Below, piece after piece: positions 31,967 to 44,640 of a DNA stretch of 64,000 nt. Below the pieces are notes generated by a model. The model worked only from the letters and a program-made list of their open reading frames with translations. It had not been told where the DNA came from and did no database searches. The first letter of the stretch is position 1; every line of letters begins with the position of its first letter. This DNA comes from Perca fluviatilis (taxonomy: Eukaryota > Chordata > Actinopteri > Perciformes > Percidae). The position numbers and the translations under genes were made by a program. The stretch lies in assembly GCF_010015445.1 (NCBI RefSeq), contig NC_053116.1, positions 30,637,285 to 30,701,284 of the forward strand. Direction: 5' to 3'.

Positions 31967-32062
31967 TTTAAGTGACATGGGCATGTGATGGAGTCGCCTA
32001 TTTTTACATTGTGGTAGGTTATTACTATTGTACTTCCTTAATGTTAGGCTATTCCACCACTG
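31316..32062. mobile_element. Teleost hAT-derived element (CAGTGGTGG ends) with a nested insertion
   Basis: It starts with a degenerate form of CAGTGGTGGAAAGTAACT and ends TTCCACCACTG. Inside are ACTTCACTATATTTATCTGA, TTAGTTACTTTGCAGATTAA-like and TTTTTACATTGTGGTA-like blocks in the order of a common fish element. At about 31508 a second repeat beginning TTAAAGGTACCCT interrupts it, up to about 31670. A TA microsatellite (31907-31958) plus T run expands the right part. I could not find an intact 8-bp duplication. Confidence 0.6.
31907..31969. repeat. (TA)26 microsatellite plus T run
   Basis: About 52 bp of pure TA followed by T. It lies within the hAT-derived element at 31316-32062. Confidence 0.97.
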
Positions 32063-32593
32063 ACTTAAGCTTTGGGTTAACCAACATGGCATGTTTTAAT
32101 AATCATAATAACTATGAATAGGCCTACATATTTAACCAGGTCCCTTCATTGTAAGACAAAGGCCATTATTGAATTTTGGTCCATATTGACATTGCTTTAA
32201 AAAAAAAAAAAAAACGATCATTTTATTTTGAACGTTTTGCCCGGAAATTCTGCATTTACTTCTCGCGTGCTTGATATTCGCGTGCTGAGCGCGAGCGAGG
32301 CGCATTTTGCATTGACTAGGAGCGTCCAGACATTGCGCACACAGACTAAAGTTTAGTTTCACTTCAACTTCCAGCGTCTCTCTAGTTACCGAGTGGTTGA
32401 TCATGCTCAACGAAGAGGAAAGAGAAAAAGAGAAATAAAAAGCCGGACTGGATGTGACTCAATTATGATTTCAACCATAATTTAGTGACTGGGAATGCGC
32501 TCCTTGGGGCTGCGGTGGATATATGGTTGACTCAAAAACCCATAACATTTGTGTTATAATTTGCTTCGGGGGAGCTTACCCATAACTATTGTG

Positions 32594-33161
32594 ATGGAGA
32601 GCCACATGTTGTTTACATGGATGCTGTTGTGTATCCTCCTGCGGCAGTCGGCTACACAGAACCCCGCACCTGAAGGAGGTAAGTTCCCTCAGATGGACCA
32701 AGTTTAATTTTTCATCATCATAATAGAGGAACGTGTGCCAGAAATTGATTTGGAGACAATGACTGAACGTATTTAGTATCAAATTAAATTAAACTAACAT
32801 CTGTAGTTTCAGGACCAATCACTTTAAGATCATGAGGTGGGGGGTCTATAAACTACCTACAATGACCAAATATTTTCTCAGTCATTAAACAACTTTTTTT
32901 TTAGGGTTAAAATGCATTGGTGGTACATAATATGAGATGCACTGACTTTGCCATTAGATGCTACAGGAGGTGGAGGCACTGTCTGAGCTCAGGGTGGATC
33001 AGGGTGGGGTTGAAAATACACAAGTGTTCTCAGTAAACTGGCACGACTCCAGGAATGGAATTGTCAGTTGATGAAATCCCACAGCCTGGGGCAGTGATTC
33101 CCAAACCAGGGGGCAAATGCAGGGACCACACATGCGGCCTGGGAAGAGCTTCAGGTGCTCC

Positions 33162-33254
<93 letters not shown>

Positions 33255-36200
33255 GGTTGAATTCCCAGATTATTGTCTGCTGATGAAATCTCTTGGCATT
33301 ACAGCAGCGCTTTCCAAAGCAAGGACAAAAAAGTCTCCAGATCAACAGAGAAATGGTTTTTAATGATTACGTCATTCATTAAAGTTATAATCTAATGAGA
33401 AAAGAAAGACTGAGAGCAAGAATGTCTGATCTGCAGTTTCAGTTTTCCACATCCATGATGTAGCCTAGGCTACTAAATAATATATAATGCGATACAAATA
33501 TGAGGGTCACTAAGATTAAATCAAATCTTTCTTTATCTTACACTGATGCAGAGTTGAGACACTCCTCAGTGAGTTTATAGGCTGATTTTGATACTAGTAC
33601 CTGTCCCTCATTGTCATCAGTTCTGATCATTGATGACAGACTGGCAGTTCGATTCACTTACACGACAAAACAAATGGTATCTGACGATGTCACAGCGGCG
33701 TCTTTACACCCTGCGGTAAAAGCTCATGACCACGAAGTGTCTGAGAGGCTAAACTCGGTGGTGGCGACACCGCCGAGTCTGTCAGTGAGAGCGGATCTTT
33801 ATGACTGGGTTAACATAGTAGGCTACTTAGTGAGATGCTTTGCTATTTTCATTAACAGGGACCTGCTTAGACAGGACCAACATAGCTTACAGTAATTGGG
33901 CTTTTTATAAGTGCACTTGCTGTTATTACTATCATCCTTCCCAGTGTGTGGGTAATTGTGAGTAATTGAAAGGTAATCGAGGAGCAAGCATGGCTTTGTA
34001 ATCCGTTCTGACATGAAATGCTTAAAATTCAAATTCCTCTAATCTTCCGCAACACACCACATGCTTAAATTTGTCTATTGTGTTCCTCATAGCCTGTGTT
34101 CAGGCTTGATTGCGCATGTTTCAGACTCCCATGTCATGTCCCCATGTGTTCAGCAGGTTGCAAGACCTGCTCTGCTCCTGTTGCGTTTTTACTGGTGACA
34201 CGGGAGGTTTTCCACCATCACATCATTCAAGTGCTAGTAGTCCACCAATTCATCTGATTTATCGTGCGGTCGATAGCAGCGGGCTACATTTAAACACGTC
34301 TTCTCTCTAGATTAACAGCGAAGCGGCTATCTCCAGACGTCAAGATGTGGTTTTCAGATAAAGACATACCTGAACATAGGTAGAGGTAAGGGGGCTGTGA
34401 TACGAAGCGGCCCACTCGCTCCAAAGTCCAACAACAAGACAGATGTAAGGAATTCTTTAGGCTGATGAAAAGGCAGTCTGCATGTGTGTGTACATGTTTG
34501 ATTTGTGTATATATGCCTCGCTGCATTCTCAGCTTTCAACACCTCCGAGTCTTATCAACACCTCATGTGTTGAGCTTTCAGATTTTAAAAAAAGAGGCAT
34601 CCGAGGAAAATGAGAGTTTCAAGGTGTCAAGGTGTCTGAGGCAACGCTGTTATTGCAGTCTTATCAAATCAGTAACCTAGAGGCAATCTAAGATCTTCAT
34701 CTCTCACGTTTATCTTTCTCTTTAACCCTTTCTCTGAGATTTTAAAAGTGGGTGTTTTTTTTCTTGGATGATTGCACAATTTGCGGCTAAATATTGCTTT
34801 TAGATTCTTTATTACTGCCGCTTCTTTGTTTTTCTCTCTGCTCTGTATATGGCCATTCAACATTCCTCCTCGTCTGTCACATGGAACTGCCAGTACACCC
34901 CCCACCCTCCTCAGCCTCACTCCTCTCCTTTTAATGCCTTTTATTTCCCCTTGTCCCACCTCCTCTCTCCACTCTCTCTGCCTTTACAGCTAAAGCCCAG
35001 CAGCTACTGCTCTCCCTCCCTCCTGTCCTTCACTCTTGGCATTCACTTTTAACTTTGCTTCTGTTACGAAATATGGAAAATTGGGGGGGAAATCCACTCT
35101 CTGCCTCAGTGCTTGAATCTCTTTTATCGTCCACTTCTGAAGTTATCACAATGCCGGCATCATTTTGTAGTTTGTTTTGATTTCTCCTTATCTTCACTGT
35201 CATGACTTGCTTCTGACTCTTTGCTGCTTTCAAGTTAACAGTATAGCCTATAAAAGTTGTTTTTCCAAGAAGGTGGACGGAAAAAGAGAGGGAGATTCCA
35301 AATGTGGGTGTGTATGTGAATAATGAGAGTGGACCTGTGGAAAAAAGTTGTGGGAGTAAAAGGAATCCTAGAGGAAGTTCCTACATCCGCATTAAAAGGC
35401 AATATGTACTGATATTGATTTCTTGATTTGCATATTAATGGCTGAATTTACCATTATTTTTCCTCCACAGTGCTGAACTGCTGCGAGGGCGACGTCCTCT
35501 TCTTATTGGATTCCTCTGGAAGTGTGTCGGCCTATGAGCACTCCCGCATGCTCACCTTCCTGTCTGAGCTCCTCCTCCCCTTTTCGCTGGGAGAGGACCA
35601 GGTGAGGATAGGACTTCTGCAGGTGGGCACCCGACCACGCCTCGAGTTTGGCTTTGGCACCCATAGTACCCAGAGTGGCCTGCAGGGGGCTTTGGAGAAC
35701 ACCAAACCTCTCAGGGGGGACACCAACACAGTGGAGGCACTGAGAATGGCAAAAGAGTGGGTGCTGAGACCTGGAACAGCAGACGGGGCCCGGGCGGGGC
35801 TCCCTAGGGTGCTGGTGTGGTTGACTGATGGGGTGAAACCAGGTGATGTGATTGGACCAATGGCTGAGCTGCAGGAGGAAGGCGTGGCTGTGTTGGTGGT
35901 CTCCACTGGGCATGGCAACTATCAGGTGTTGAGGCAGGTGGTGACTCCGCCTGTGGAAAGCCACCTGTACTTTGTGGACATTGATGATATGAGTATCATC
36001 ACAGAGGACCTGCGGGATGCCATCATTGGTGAGTATCGCTGGTGATATTTGAGGTTGGAAGTGTGCCACCAAAAGAATTTTAACATTTTCAGTGTTTAAT
36101 ACTACTCAAATCATAAAGGATGAATTCATATTTCACCATTTTAAAATGGAATCACAAAATTCATTTTTAGATTTCACCTTTTGTGATTCCATATACTAAT

Positions 36201-39200
36201 GTGTCAGCCATCAGAGCCCCTGTTACTCCTTTGTGGGTTGGACTCTGGTTTAATTTGTAGGTGTGACATTGTTTTTTAAATAAAAAAAGGCTCATCTTTA
36301 AATAAAAGCAATAATGAAATAGGGCACCTGGGTAGCTCACGCGGTAGAGCACGTGTCTATATGCAGAGGCCCTAGGCCCCTTTCAAGTCTAAGCTGTCCT
36401 GTCAAAAATAAAGGCCTAAAAAATAGTAAAAAAAAAAAAAAGCAATAACGAAATAGAAACTACGGTAAAGCAGGAGACAAATGAATTGTGAGACGCTCGG
36501 GCACATTAGTAAAATGGCATATCAAAAAACAATACTCAAAAGCCTTTTAAAAAAAAACAACATTTTGTTATTTAATTTTAATTAATAGAATTATTATTAG
36601 GAAATGTAATGATTTTATTTTATTTTGTGATTGCAATATTTAATGCAACTGTAATTAATCAATTCCCAATGTTTTCTTAAAGCTGCACTGGACATTATGT
36701 TTATATCCATAGTGGATTCTTTGACTGTGGGGGAAATCACTCCCTATTTACCATATAGTGCGCTATATTTACTGTCCTCATGTTATACTTCATCATTTAC
36801 TTTGTTGAGAATTGCTCTCTAAACAAGGGTTAATACAGCACCTTAGTTCTTGTTTTTACAGCATTTTGGTCAGCTTAAACTGTGTTTAAATGTGTTCTAG
36901 AAATAAACTTTACAAGAAACAGGTTTTAGAGAGCAATTCTCAACAAAGTAAACGGAAGTACATAATCCTTGTGTTGTCCTTCGGGTCACTGGGACCCGAA
37001 GGACAACACAAGGGTTAAAGGCCCTGACACACCAACCTGATAATCAGCCGTCGGAAAGTCTGGCGAGGTCGGTGACTCAAGTCTGTTTGGTGTGTTCCGT
37101 GCCGTCGTCCGTTGGACGGGCATTCGGACTTGATGAATCTGATTGGTGGAGTGCTAACCCGGAAATGGCGAGCGGGATGAGTGATGGACGCCTCTCAAAA
37201 TCTGACGAAAATCTTTTAAACTGACCTTTATCGATCTGAAATGAAGACAGATTCAGCAACTGCATGGCCTATTTCTCGCTTAAAATGTTTTCAGAAACAC
37301 GTTTCGGTGAACTATTTTCGTTAAATAAGAGATCGTATTTCGAACAAGCCGCCATTACTATCGGCTGGAGAAGCCAGACCCACGTGACGCGTTCGCCATT
37401 TCCGGTTAAAATGTTTTGGGCGTCAGTACAGATTTGCGCCGCATGCTGTTATGGAGACGTATTACGTCTCGCGCACGCGCAGAACGTACGCTCATGTCAC
37501 CGTCGCTTCAATGTGTTCCGAGGCACTTTTTGGACCTCGGGGAGCCGACAGATCAGTCCAACTGCCTTTTCTGCCGACGGTCGGCCGTCGGGTTGGTGTG
37601 TCAGGGCCTTTAGTGTCTGAAGTTGATTATGAAGTTTATGCTGCCAAGTTATATTGTGCCCTCAAAAATTCCATGGCCATGGCATGTGCTCTACTTTGTA
37701 ATTGCTAACAGTTCCACAATGCAAAGCTCTGCATTTTATAGTCCACCACTCATTCACAGATGTATCATATGTCTCTGGGCTCCGCCCTAATTCCAGAGAT
37801 GCTCCTGAAGACAGTGAAACCAGTGTGCTTGTGTAAGGGATACGATGATCTATTAATGGATTAATGATTCAACTTTCCTTGCTGCATCCTCCAACACTAT
37901 GCAAGACATGATACACATTTATATATATAGACCGGGAAGGTCGTCCACTTCCCGGGCCAGATTAGGTAACTGCCATAACACTCACAAGGGACACCTCAGC
38001 AATGAAACAGTATTCTGCGGCTGTAAAGCATGATGCATAGTATAAATAAGGCTTGTGCACAACAATAATAAATGCACCACGTCTTTACTTAGTGCCTAAG
38101 GATCCGATCACACATATCAATGCCTCTGTGGCATATGTTATTTTGTTGCAGGGCCTGGGTTGGCTATTTCAAGTTGTCGTATTGCAAGAGCTATGAATGC
38201 ATCCAGAAACCTAAGTCTGGCTGTCGACGTGGGTGGCTGTCTGAAGCAGAGGCACCTTTTAGCACTCTGTCTTGTTTTCTTCCCTGTCACCATCCTTTCT
38301 CTGTCTTTGCAGAATTATAACTTCTTTAATTATAATCCTGACAGACCCGTTTGCACACAGTAATTTCATTCATCTTTTTCCTGCGTCGACAGAGATTATC
38401 CGAGCTGAGCGAATCAACATCCGTGACGTCTCCACCAACTCTGCCACGCTCCAGTGGCGACCCGTTCTGTCCGGTTTGGCGGGGTACTATGAGATTCACT
38501 TTGGTCCGCTTCCGACGGGAGGAGGAGGCGATGGAGGAACTGGAACTGGGACCAGTCCGAGCACCGGCGGTAGTGATTTCCAGAGACTAACCCCATCTGC
38601 AGATTCCAGCACTGCCAGGCTAACAGGCCTGAAGCCTGATACCACCTATACCGCCACACTGACCCCAAGGTCTAATGAACAAGAGTTTAACAAACTCTCC
38701 GTCACCTTCAAAACAAAGCCAGGTTGGGTTACATCCTATTTACACTGTATTATAACCCATATGTGTGCACTAAATCGATCCATGGAGTTGGTTATGGAAA
38801 AAAAAATCATTAGATTCCAGTTTCTCAAATTTAAGAATTTTCTGCTTTTTTTCATCTGTTGTCTTTGTATTTGTAAATTGAATATCTTTTTGTTTTAAGG
38901 GTCCAAATTTTACCCCAAAAATTCCCAGCAATTTGGTACTAATCATAGTAAAATCAGAAAAGATCAATTTCAAAGTAAATATTTCTTTATTAGTCACCTA
39001 TTATTATCAACTTTATTTTGTTATGTTGAATTGTATGCTTGTTTGTAGACACATTTTTGTTTTCAGTGTTCAGACTTGTAATGTTAGTAATTAACTGGAA
39101 TTAATTAATTAGAATTTTACCAATAACTGTCTCTATCTTCTCTCTATTCATGTCATAGTTGTTATAGGAAAGTTATCATGAGTAGGTTATTTTCCTCATA

Positions 39201-41755
39201 TTATTTTATACTCACTCAGTGTTTTTTGCTATCTCCCCACACACACCAGAGGTGCTGAGCCCAGCTGTGGTAACGGTCTCTGAGTCGGGGCAAACCAGCA
39301 TTCGGGTGAGTTGGGGTCATCCTCAGCCGGAGACGGTCGCAAGTTACTACATCGAGTACTCCGCCCTGCCCAGGGGCAAGCTCCACGCTGTCACCGTGGG
39401 CCGAACGCAAAACTCCACGCTCCTCACCAACCTCCAACCAGATACCACTTACTTGGTCACCGTTAGTGCCCGGCACACCTCGGGCATGGAGAAGGCCATG
39501 TCTGTCAAAGTGTGTACTGAGGAAGGTGAGCTACATGAAGAAAATGGAGTTAAACTTGGTCATCAAGGATCCATTTAATGCACACTCATCCTAATCCTGC
39601 GCAGCCTAGAGCTTTCTGGGTCTTGAATTTCAAATAATTACTAGCAGTTCCATTCAGGTTTAACTACTCCAAGGGCACTTCTGAGCAGCTAGAGGAGCAT
39701 GAGCCAATCAGTCACATTTTTCTATTGTACGAGTTCCATAAAAGCATTTCTGTTATCCTTTAGCTCATACTTTTTTAATCATGTTTATTCACTCAGCTCA
39801 GCACTGAATCTGCACTCCTAAAATGCCAGTTTTATTGACGCAGCACAGCAGTGGGATGCAAACCTTTCCCCTTTGGAGAAAACACTGCAGACTAAGGCAT
39901 CTAAAAACCAGCATTATGAATTAGTAGCATGTAAGCTAATCAGCGTTAAGGAAAACAGCCCCATGAGTCCATACTCTACACACAAACACCTGCACAATCC
40001 ACTTGGATAAAACATTATCAATAGCAACAAAAAACTCACTTTGTACAAAATATAACATTCATATAAATAATTTAAATAGCAATACTAAAGCTAAAGTCTG
40101 GATCTAAAACTTAAATGGCCAAAGAGAAGTGCTAATAATGTGCTGTACAATTTTGGGGACTGAGATGTTGTAGTTACGGTGGCATTTTGAGCATCACAGA
40201 CAATTACTACATAAGACATGAGGGCACTCTTCTCTAAAATTCTCACCTCAGTTCTATTTCCTTTTGAAATATACCAACACAACAAATAGACTAACATCTT
40301 TGTTCATTTCCAGTGACTCCAGCCCTGGCAGACCTCCAGCTGACCACAGTGGGTAGTGACTCAGTGCAGGTCGATTGGAAGAGCAGCGTAGGCAGTCTGA
40401 GGGGCTACTGGCTCACCTGGGAGGCACAGCAAAGCTCTGTCACTGGCCAGCGCTCCTCTCTCTATTTGCCTCCGGACTCTCTGTCAACGCGCCTCACACA
40501 CCTCCCCCCAGAAACTAGAGTGTGTGTGTCACCCATTTACCGGACAGCGCGAGGAGAGGGACTGTGTTGCACGGCACAGTTCCATTCAGGTGAGTGGTGA
40601 CAGCCATTTCCCGCCATGAAGTGAATAAGTTAGCTTGGTCGCTATTTACAGGGATAGTTTGAAGGCATTGGGTCAAAAATCCACCTCACAAAAGTACCCG
40701 TTAACATAATGTTTCTCACTTTCTTTCTTTTTTAAGATAACATTTTTGGGGTATTTTAGGCCTTTACTTAACAGGATAGCTGGAGAATGACTGAGCCTTT
40801 GTACAGGGGGCGCATGCTCAACCAGGTGAGCTACCTGGGAGTTTTTTTGAATCCATATTCAAAAAGGGAGCTGATTATTAGAGGCAGATTTCTTCTGGAC
40901 AGAACCAGGCTAGCTGTTCACCCCTATTTCCAGTTTTTGTGCTAAACTGAGTTAGCCGGCTGGTGGTGGTGCTAGCTTGATATTTATCATACAGACATGA
41001 GAGTGCTGTCAGTCTTCTCATTAAACTCTTGACAAGAAAACAAAGAAGTTTATTTCCAAAAATGTTGAACCTTTCCTTTAACGCAGACACATGGGAGTAT
41101 CTAGCCATGCAGATAGTTTTGGTTTTATTGTCCAGTTTTTGAGGTATCTGTCTTTTAGATTTCTGCCTGTACCCCAATACAATGGAGGTAAATGGAATTG
41201 TGTTTGTGGGGCGTAAAGAAATTCAACTACAACTTTTCTTTTCAGAATTAATTTGCAGGTTAAGGTGGATAATCCACAGACCTCGCATAAACAGTTTTTA
41301 TTCTATGTGCTTTCTATCAGATTAATAATCCCTAAAAGGACATTTTTTTTAAATGTAAGCTTTCATTGCTGAGATGACTACATATGAAATTGCATTAATC
41401 TCTATTTTAGTGGTGTGGATTTAGAAATCACAGAGACAGTTACCTTCAAACCCAGGCAAATAAGACCTGTTTTCATGTCTAGCTACCACTAGATGTAAAT
41501 CAATGAAATGTGTTTTTAAGTTTTTTAAGTTTTCTAAGTGAACAGACCCTTTAAACTGAAATATGTTCATGCTGGACTGAATGAATAGCTCCAGATTAAT
41601 TCCATTTCTGATGGTATAGTGTTCATGGATACAAGATTCATAATATAACACTTTGGCTTTTGCCCAGATGTTTCAATCTATGAATGGAGAATGTCTCAAC
41701 TGCTGTTTTCTACCTCTGCCGTTTAGATGCATTATCATATGGCTTCCAGTCATAG
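32594..41755 (+). CDS. vwa1: von Willebrand factor A domain-containing protein 1 (WARP), three FN3 domains
   Basis: Coding exons are 32594-32678, 35471-36028, 38393-38722, 39250-39525, 40314-40589 and probably 41727-41755, all split at phase 1, giving about 517 residues. Residues 1-20 are a signal peptide (MESHMLFTWMLLCILLRQ). The VWA domain spans about 33-213, with an intact MIDAS DSSGS at 42-46, a GDTNT loop and the VWLTDG strand. FN3 domains follow at about 215-324, 325-416 and 417-508. VWA1 is a secreted pericellular and basement-membrane protein that binds perlecan and collagen VI. The VWA domain matches human VWA1 closely (LVW(V/L)TDG, VSTG(R/H)GN, HL(H/Y)FVD). Human has only two FN3 domains. 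The last exon adds a short tail ending YGFQS. It is my weakest boundary: reading past 40589 instead gives GEW and a stop at 40598-40600. Confidence 0.85.
32679..35470 (+). other. vwa1: vwa1 intron 1
   Basis: A 2.8-kb intron between the signal-peptide exon and the VWA exon. It holds the AC microsatellite at 33164-33249 and otherwise unremarkable sequence. No exon is seen. Confidence 0.8.
33164..33249. repeat. (AC)43 microsatellite
   Basis: 86 bp of uninterrupted AC in vwa1 intron 1. Confidence 0.98.
36321..36430 (+). mobile_element. Degenerate tRNA-derived SINE
   Basis: It begins GCACCTGGGTAGCTCACGCG and GGTAGAGCACGTG, a tRNA-like head with an A box, and ends CTGTCCTGTC, AATAAAGGCC and an A run. 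The B-box region is shortened. Related to the pieces at 8820-8941 and 40736-40850. In vwa1 intron 2. Confidence 0.7.
36796..37014. mobile_element. TTAA-flanked MITE with terminal hairpin, right part (copy A)
   Basis: It carries inverted internal arms (TTTACTTTGTTGAGAATTGC and its reverse complement at about 36930-36952). Its right end is a perfect 21-bp-arm hairpin at 36967-37013 with loop ACTGG, followed by GTTAA. The left terminal hairpin is missing or eroded. Copy B at 61609-61810 has the opposite half intact. In vwa1 intron 2. Confidence 0.7.
37019..37609. mobile_element. MITE with 20-bp inverted ends, next to copy A
   Basis: It starts AGGCCCTGACACACCAACC and ends with the exact inverted sequence GGTTGGTGTGTCAGGGCCT. 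The left flank is TTAA (37015-37018) and the right flank TTAG (37610-37613), suggesting a TTAA target with one later change. No transposase frame is recognised. It sits directly against the right end of copy A, sharing that TTAA. In vwa1 intron 2. Confidence 0.75.
40736..40850 (-). mobile_element. Degenerate tRNA-derived SINE
   Basis: On the minus strand it begins CCCAGGTAGCTCACCTGGTT and GAGCATGCGCCCCCTG (tRNA-like head) and runs into TAAAGGCCTAAAATACCCCA. It lies in vwa1 after exon 5. Same family as 8820-8941 and 36321-36430. Confidence 0.7.
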
Positions 41756-42347
41756 CACCCCTGAGCTGCAAGTGCACCTTACCAAACATGGAGGGACGAT
41801 GGAAAGAAGAATGCTGACTTTCATCCATAATTCTTTTCCATGCCTCTCCCCTCTGTGGATATCATCAAGGAGAGTTGTGTGGTTTGGCTTACTGAGCACT
41901 CATGTGGAAGCCATAGACACTTAAGAGTGGTCTTGGACAATATGGCCACATGTTAATGGCTACAATCTGCAACACATAGCACTATTTGCTTTTCCATTTC
42001 TTTGGTCTCATCTGGTTTACACCTGTAGTAAATGTATAATGTTTCAGTTTAGAGATGCAAGCGTGAGATAAAGATATTTCTTGCAGTTACAGAGCAGAGG
42101 TCATGCTGGGAAAGTTGGATGTTTTATGTGGCTTGTGTTGGAGAAAGGCTTTGCGCCATATGCGGGCCTCATTTCCAAATTAGTATTTTTTTTAAACCCT
42201 GCTAACACACACTGAACATCTGATTTACATTTATAATGAATACTTATGAGTTGTATTTAAATCACTTCTCTTTCAGCACATGCTTGACACTTGTGTCTGC
42301 TGACTGAAGTGCAACAAGGAAACGTTAGCTTAAGGTCCTTAATAACA

Positions 42348-42378
42348 AGTAATTTCCCCTTGCGGGATTAATAAAGTA
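42348..42378 (+). mobile_element. Short retroelement 3'-end remnant
   Basis: GTAATTTCCCCTTGCGGGATTAATAAAGTA matches the 3' end motif of the element at 22240-22345, in the opposite orientation. Only the tail is recognisable. Confidence 0.5.
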
Positions 42379-42622
42379 AACATTACTATTGTTACATTAT
42401 AACAGGATTTTCAGGATTGCTTTGAACTTGAAAGAAATTTCAAACAGACCAGCCACATGCCCTGACACTACGGAGATGCTGCATTTGAAACATATGTGTG
42501 TAACTGAGAGTAATCTTGTTTTGGTCCCTGGACATCCATCATTCATATTTATTAATCAAAAATAATCTAAGTATGATCATTAATAGCATACAGTATTTAC
42601 AGACATGCTGTTTACATATTAA

Positions 42623-43011
42623 AGGTACTCTAAGCGATGTCACGCGTTTTTTAGGCTACAACATTTTTTGTCACATACAGCAAATCTCACTATCCGCGAG
42701 TTGCCGGTCCCCTAAACACACTGTAAAAAAACGCGGTCTCTGTAGACAGCCTAGGGTCCACACACGCCAACAAAAACAAAGTGGTCCAACCTGGACCGTG
42801 CAAACATACACAAACCGTGTTCCAGTGTTCAGCCAATAACGGACAAGAAGGATTTGTGGGTGGCGGTGGGGGTTGGGGGGTTAGTGCGCTGAAGCACAGA
42901 AGGGAGGGGACGGGATGAGGAGGAAGGAGGAGCGAGCTAGTCTTTGTTTTGTTTGAAAATACTTTTAACGTCAACAAGAAGTAACGTTACCCAACATCGC
43001 TTAGAGCACCT
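42623..43011. mobile_element. TTAA-flanked MITE (AGGTACTCTAAGCGATG ends)
   Basis: A 389-bp element starting AGGTACTCTAAGCGATG and ending CATCGCTTAGAGCACCT, with exact TTAA at 42619-42622 and 43012-43015. The interior is GC-richer than its surroundings, with G-rich and GGAGGA stretches. No coding capacity. It lies between vwa1 and ralgapb, possibly within the vwa1 3' UTR. Confidence 0.88.
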
Positions 43012-44640
43012 TTAAGACTCTTTTTTTAAGTGAGTCTCTGCTGACCCCTACTGAAAGGCTCCTGACAGATTTACAGCTGATCTTTTACTGTTATCCTCTC
43101 AGAGCAAATGTATTGTTTAATGTTTGTTAACCACTATTGAAATTTAACATGCGCTTGCAATAAAGTCTTTTAATAATTTTGTTTATTCTAATTGTAGTTT
43201 CTCCACAGAAGTCATGACGAGTGCCAGTGAAAAAAGTTGTATAATGTCTTTGTGGCTCTGCAGGAGCTTTGAAATGATCATCAGGCAGGTCTAATGAAAG
43301 ACCTCTAATGAGATCTGAATTTTGGGAGTCTGACCCATACTAGGGAATCCAATTCAGGATATCTTGGCCTCTACTGATTTGAAATGATGCAAATGCAATA
43401 CTAAATCCACAAAGCCCCCCTTTAAATCACTACTACTAATCACTACTTTCATCCAGAAAAATAATATTCACAACACCACTAGTTTCTATGAAAAACTCTA
43501 TAGTGTTTGCCTTTATAATTTCTTCCAAATCCTGGGAAAACAGCATTTTTGGCTCACCTTTAAGTTTTGCCTAGTTTGGTAAAAGGTATGAATAGTTTAC
43601 GGAATACAATCTGTATGATGTAGTAGGATGGCACATACTGTGAAATACAGTAATCAAGTCTCATTTATATTTTCTCACATAAAAGAGCAGGCTGACATGG
43701 CCTGACTACACTGACAGTTTGGCTACTGAGTGATACAATAGGAAACATTTGTGTATCAAGGCTTCCCCCTGCAGGTGAATGAAAGCATCTTCAACTGGTC
43801 AGCTGGTGTGAGTTATCATTTTAATAAACATCGGTGGTCTTTTCTGAATTAAAGATATTAAATGCAGAATTTCAATATCAATCATTTAAACCCATAGGTC
43901 TAAATACTAGATCAAATAGAAGTATCATGAATGTTTAGGTGGGGTTGGTGACTTTATCCTGCAGGTGTCCATTCAAAACCAGTTTAGGAGCTACTCCCAG
44001 CTCCTAATTAATTTCCAACTGGATCAGGGTACCCTAATATCACTGTAGGCCTATATGAGACTGCAACACAAAAGTGTACCCTAATTAAAATATAACAAAA
44101 CTGTTTAACCTTGATTACATCTTAGATCTTGTCTTTGTTTGGCTACATGCTTGAGACATTTTGCCATTCTATGGTGAAACCTTTTCGGAAATTATTCTAA
44201 ATTAATCTCATTTATTTTTGTATTTTATTTAGAAAATCCTGTTACTTCTAGGGACCTTTAAGGGACCTTTATCAGAGATCCTGACCACCATCATAATTCC
44301 ATTGCATTGTAAAACTAAACAATTAACGTTAGCAGTTAGACAAATACTGTTTGTTACAATATTTGACCAGGATCACCTGAATGGGCGCCAAGGAAGATTT
44401 CGAGTGGACGGGAGTTCACCAGGAGCACCTGAAGGCAGCATCAGATCTGATGCAGTTGCTGTACCAGCACAGTAAATTAGCTAGGGGGCGACAATCTACG
44501 TATCCTGTTTTTACCGTTAGCTCATCAAGCTGCAATATTCAAGCCTTGACATTGCGAAGATGGGCGCTGTTATGGTCTAGTCCAGATTACATAGCACAAA
44601 CAACTACGAGTTTCAGAGCTCTGTTATGACAACATTTCCA

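Larger units (their letters stand above)
22346..32593. other. tmco4-vwa1 intergenic region, no supported gene
   Basis: About 10 kb without an exon I can defend on either strand. It holds CTGT, TG, AG, TC, GCAC/AC and TA microsatellites, a 400-500-bp unit present in two and a bit copies (24.7-25.3 kb and 27.4-27.8 kb), a 'GCTAACATGCTAAC'-type teleost repeat at about 25310-25580, and a large hAT-derived element at 31316-32062. RNF186 and OTUD3, which follow TMCO4 in human, are not recognisable here. A 93-residue open frame at 23652-23933 has no known relative. Confidence 0.6.
36029..38392 (+). other. vwa1: vwa1 intron 2
   Basis: A 2.36-kb intron almost half filled by mobile elements: the SINE at 36321-36430 and the two adjoining MITEs at 36796-37014 and 37019-37609. 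A short GC-rich palindrome, CCGGGAAG...CTTCCCGG, lies at about 37931-37954. No exon is seen. Confidence 0.8.
41756..44640. other. vwa1 3' flank and vwa1-ralgapb intergenic region
   Basis: Non-coding apart from the MITE at 42623-43011 and the retroelement tail at 42348-42378. AATAAA at about 43160 is a possible vwa1 poly(A) signal. An 82-codon frame at 44381-44629 resembles no protein I know and may instead be part of a non-coding first exon of ralgapb. Confidence 0.5.

Noticed and set aside
35503..36072. 189-codon minus-strand frame over the vwa1 VWA exon
   Set aside because: Antisense of a clearly coding exon with an intact MIDAS motif. No independent evidence.
44381..44629. 82-codon frame before ralgapb (MGAKEDFEWTGVHQEH...)
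   Set aside because: No known relative and no exon partner. Possibly part of a non-coding first exon.
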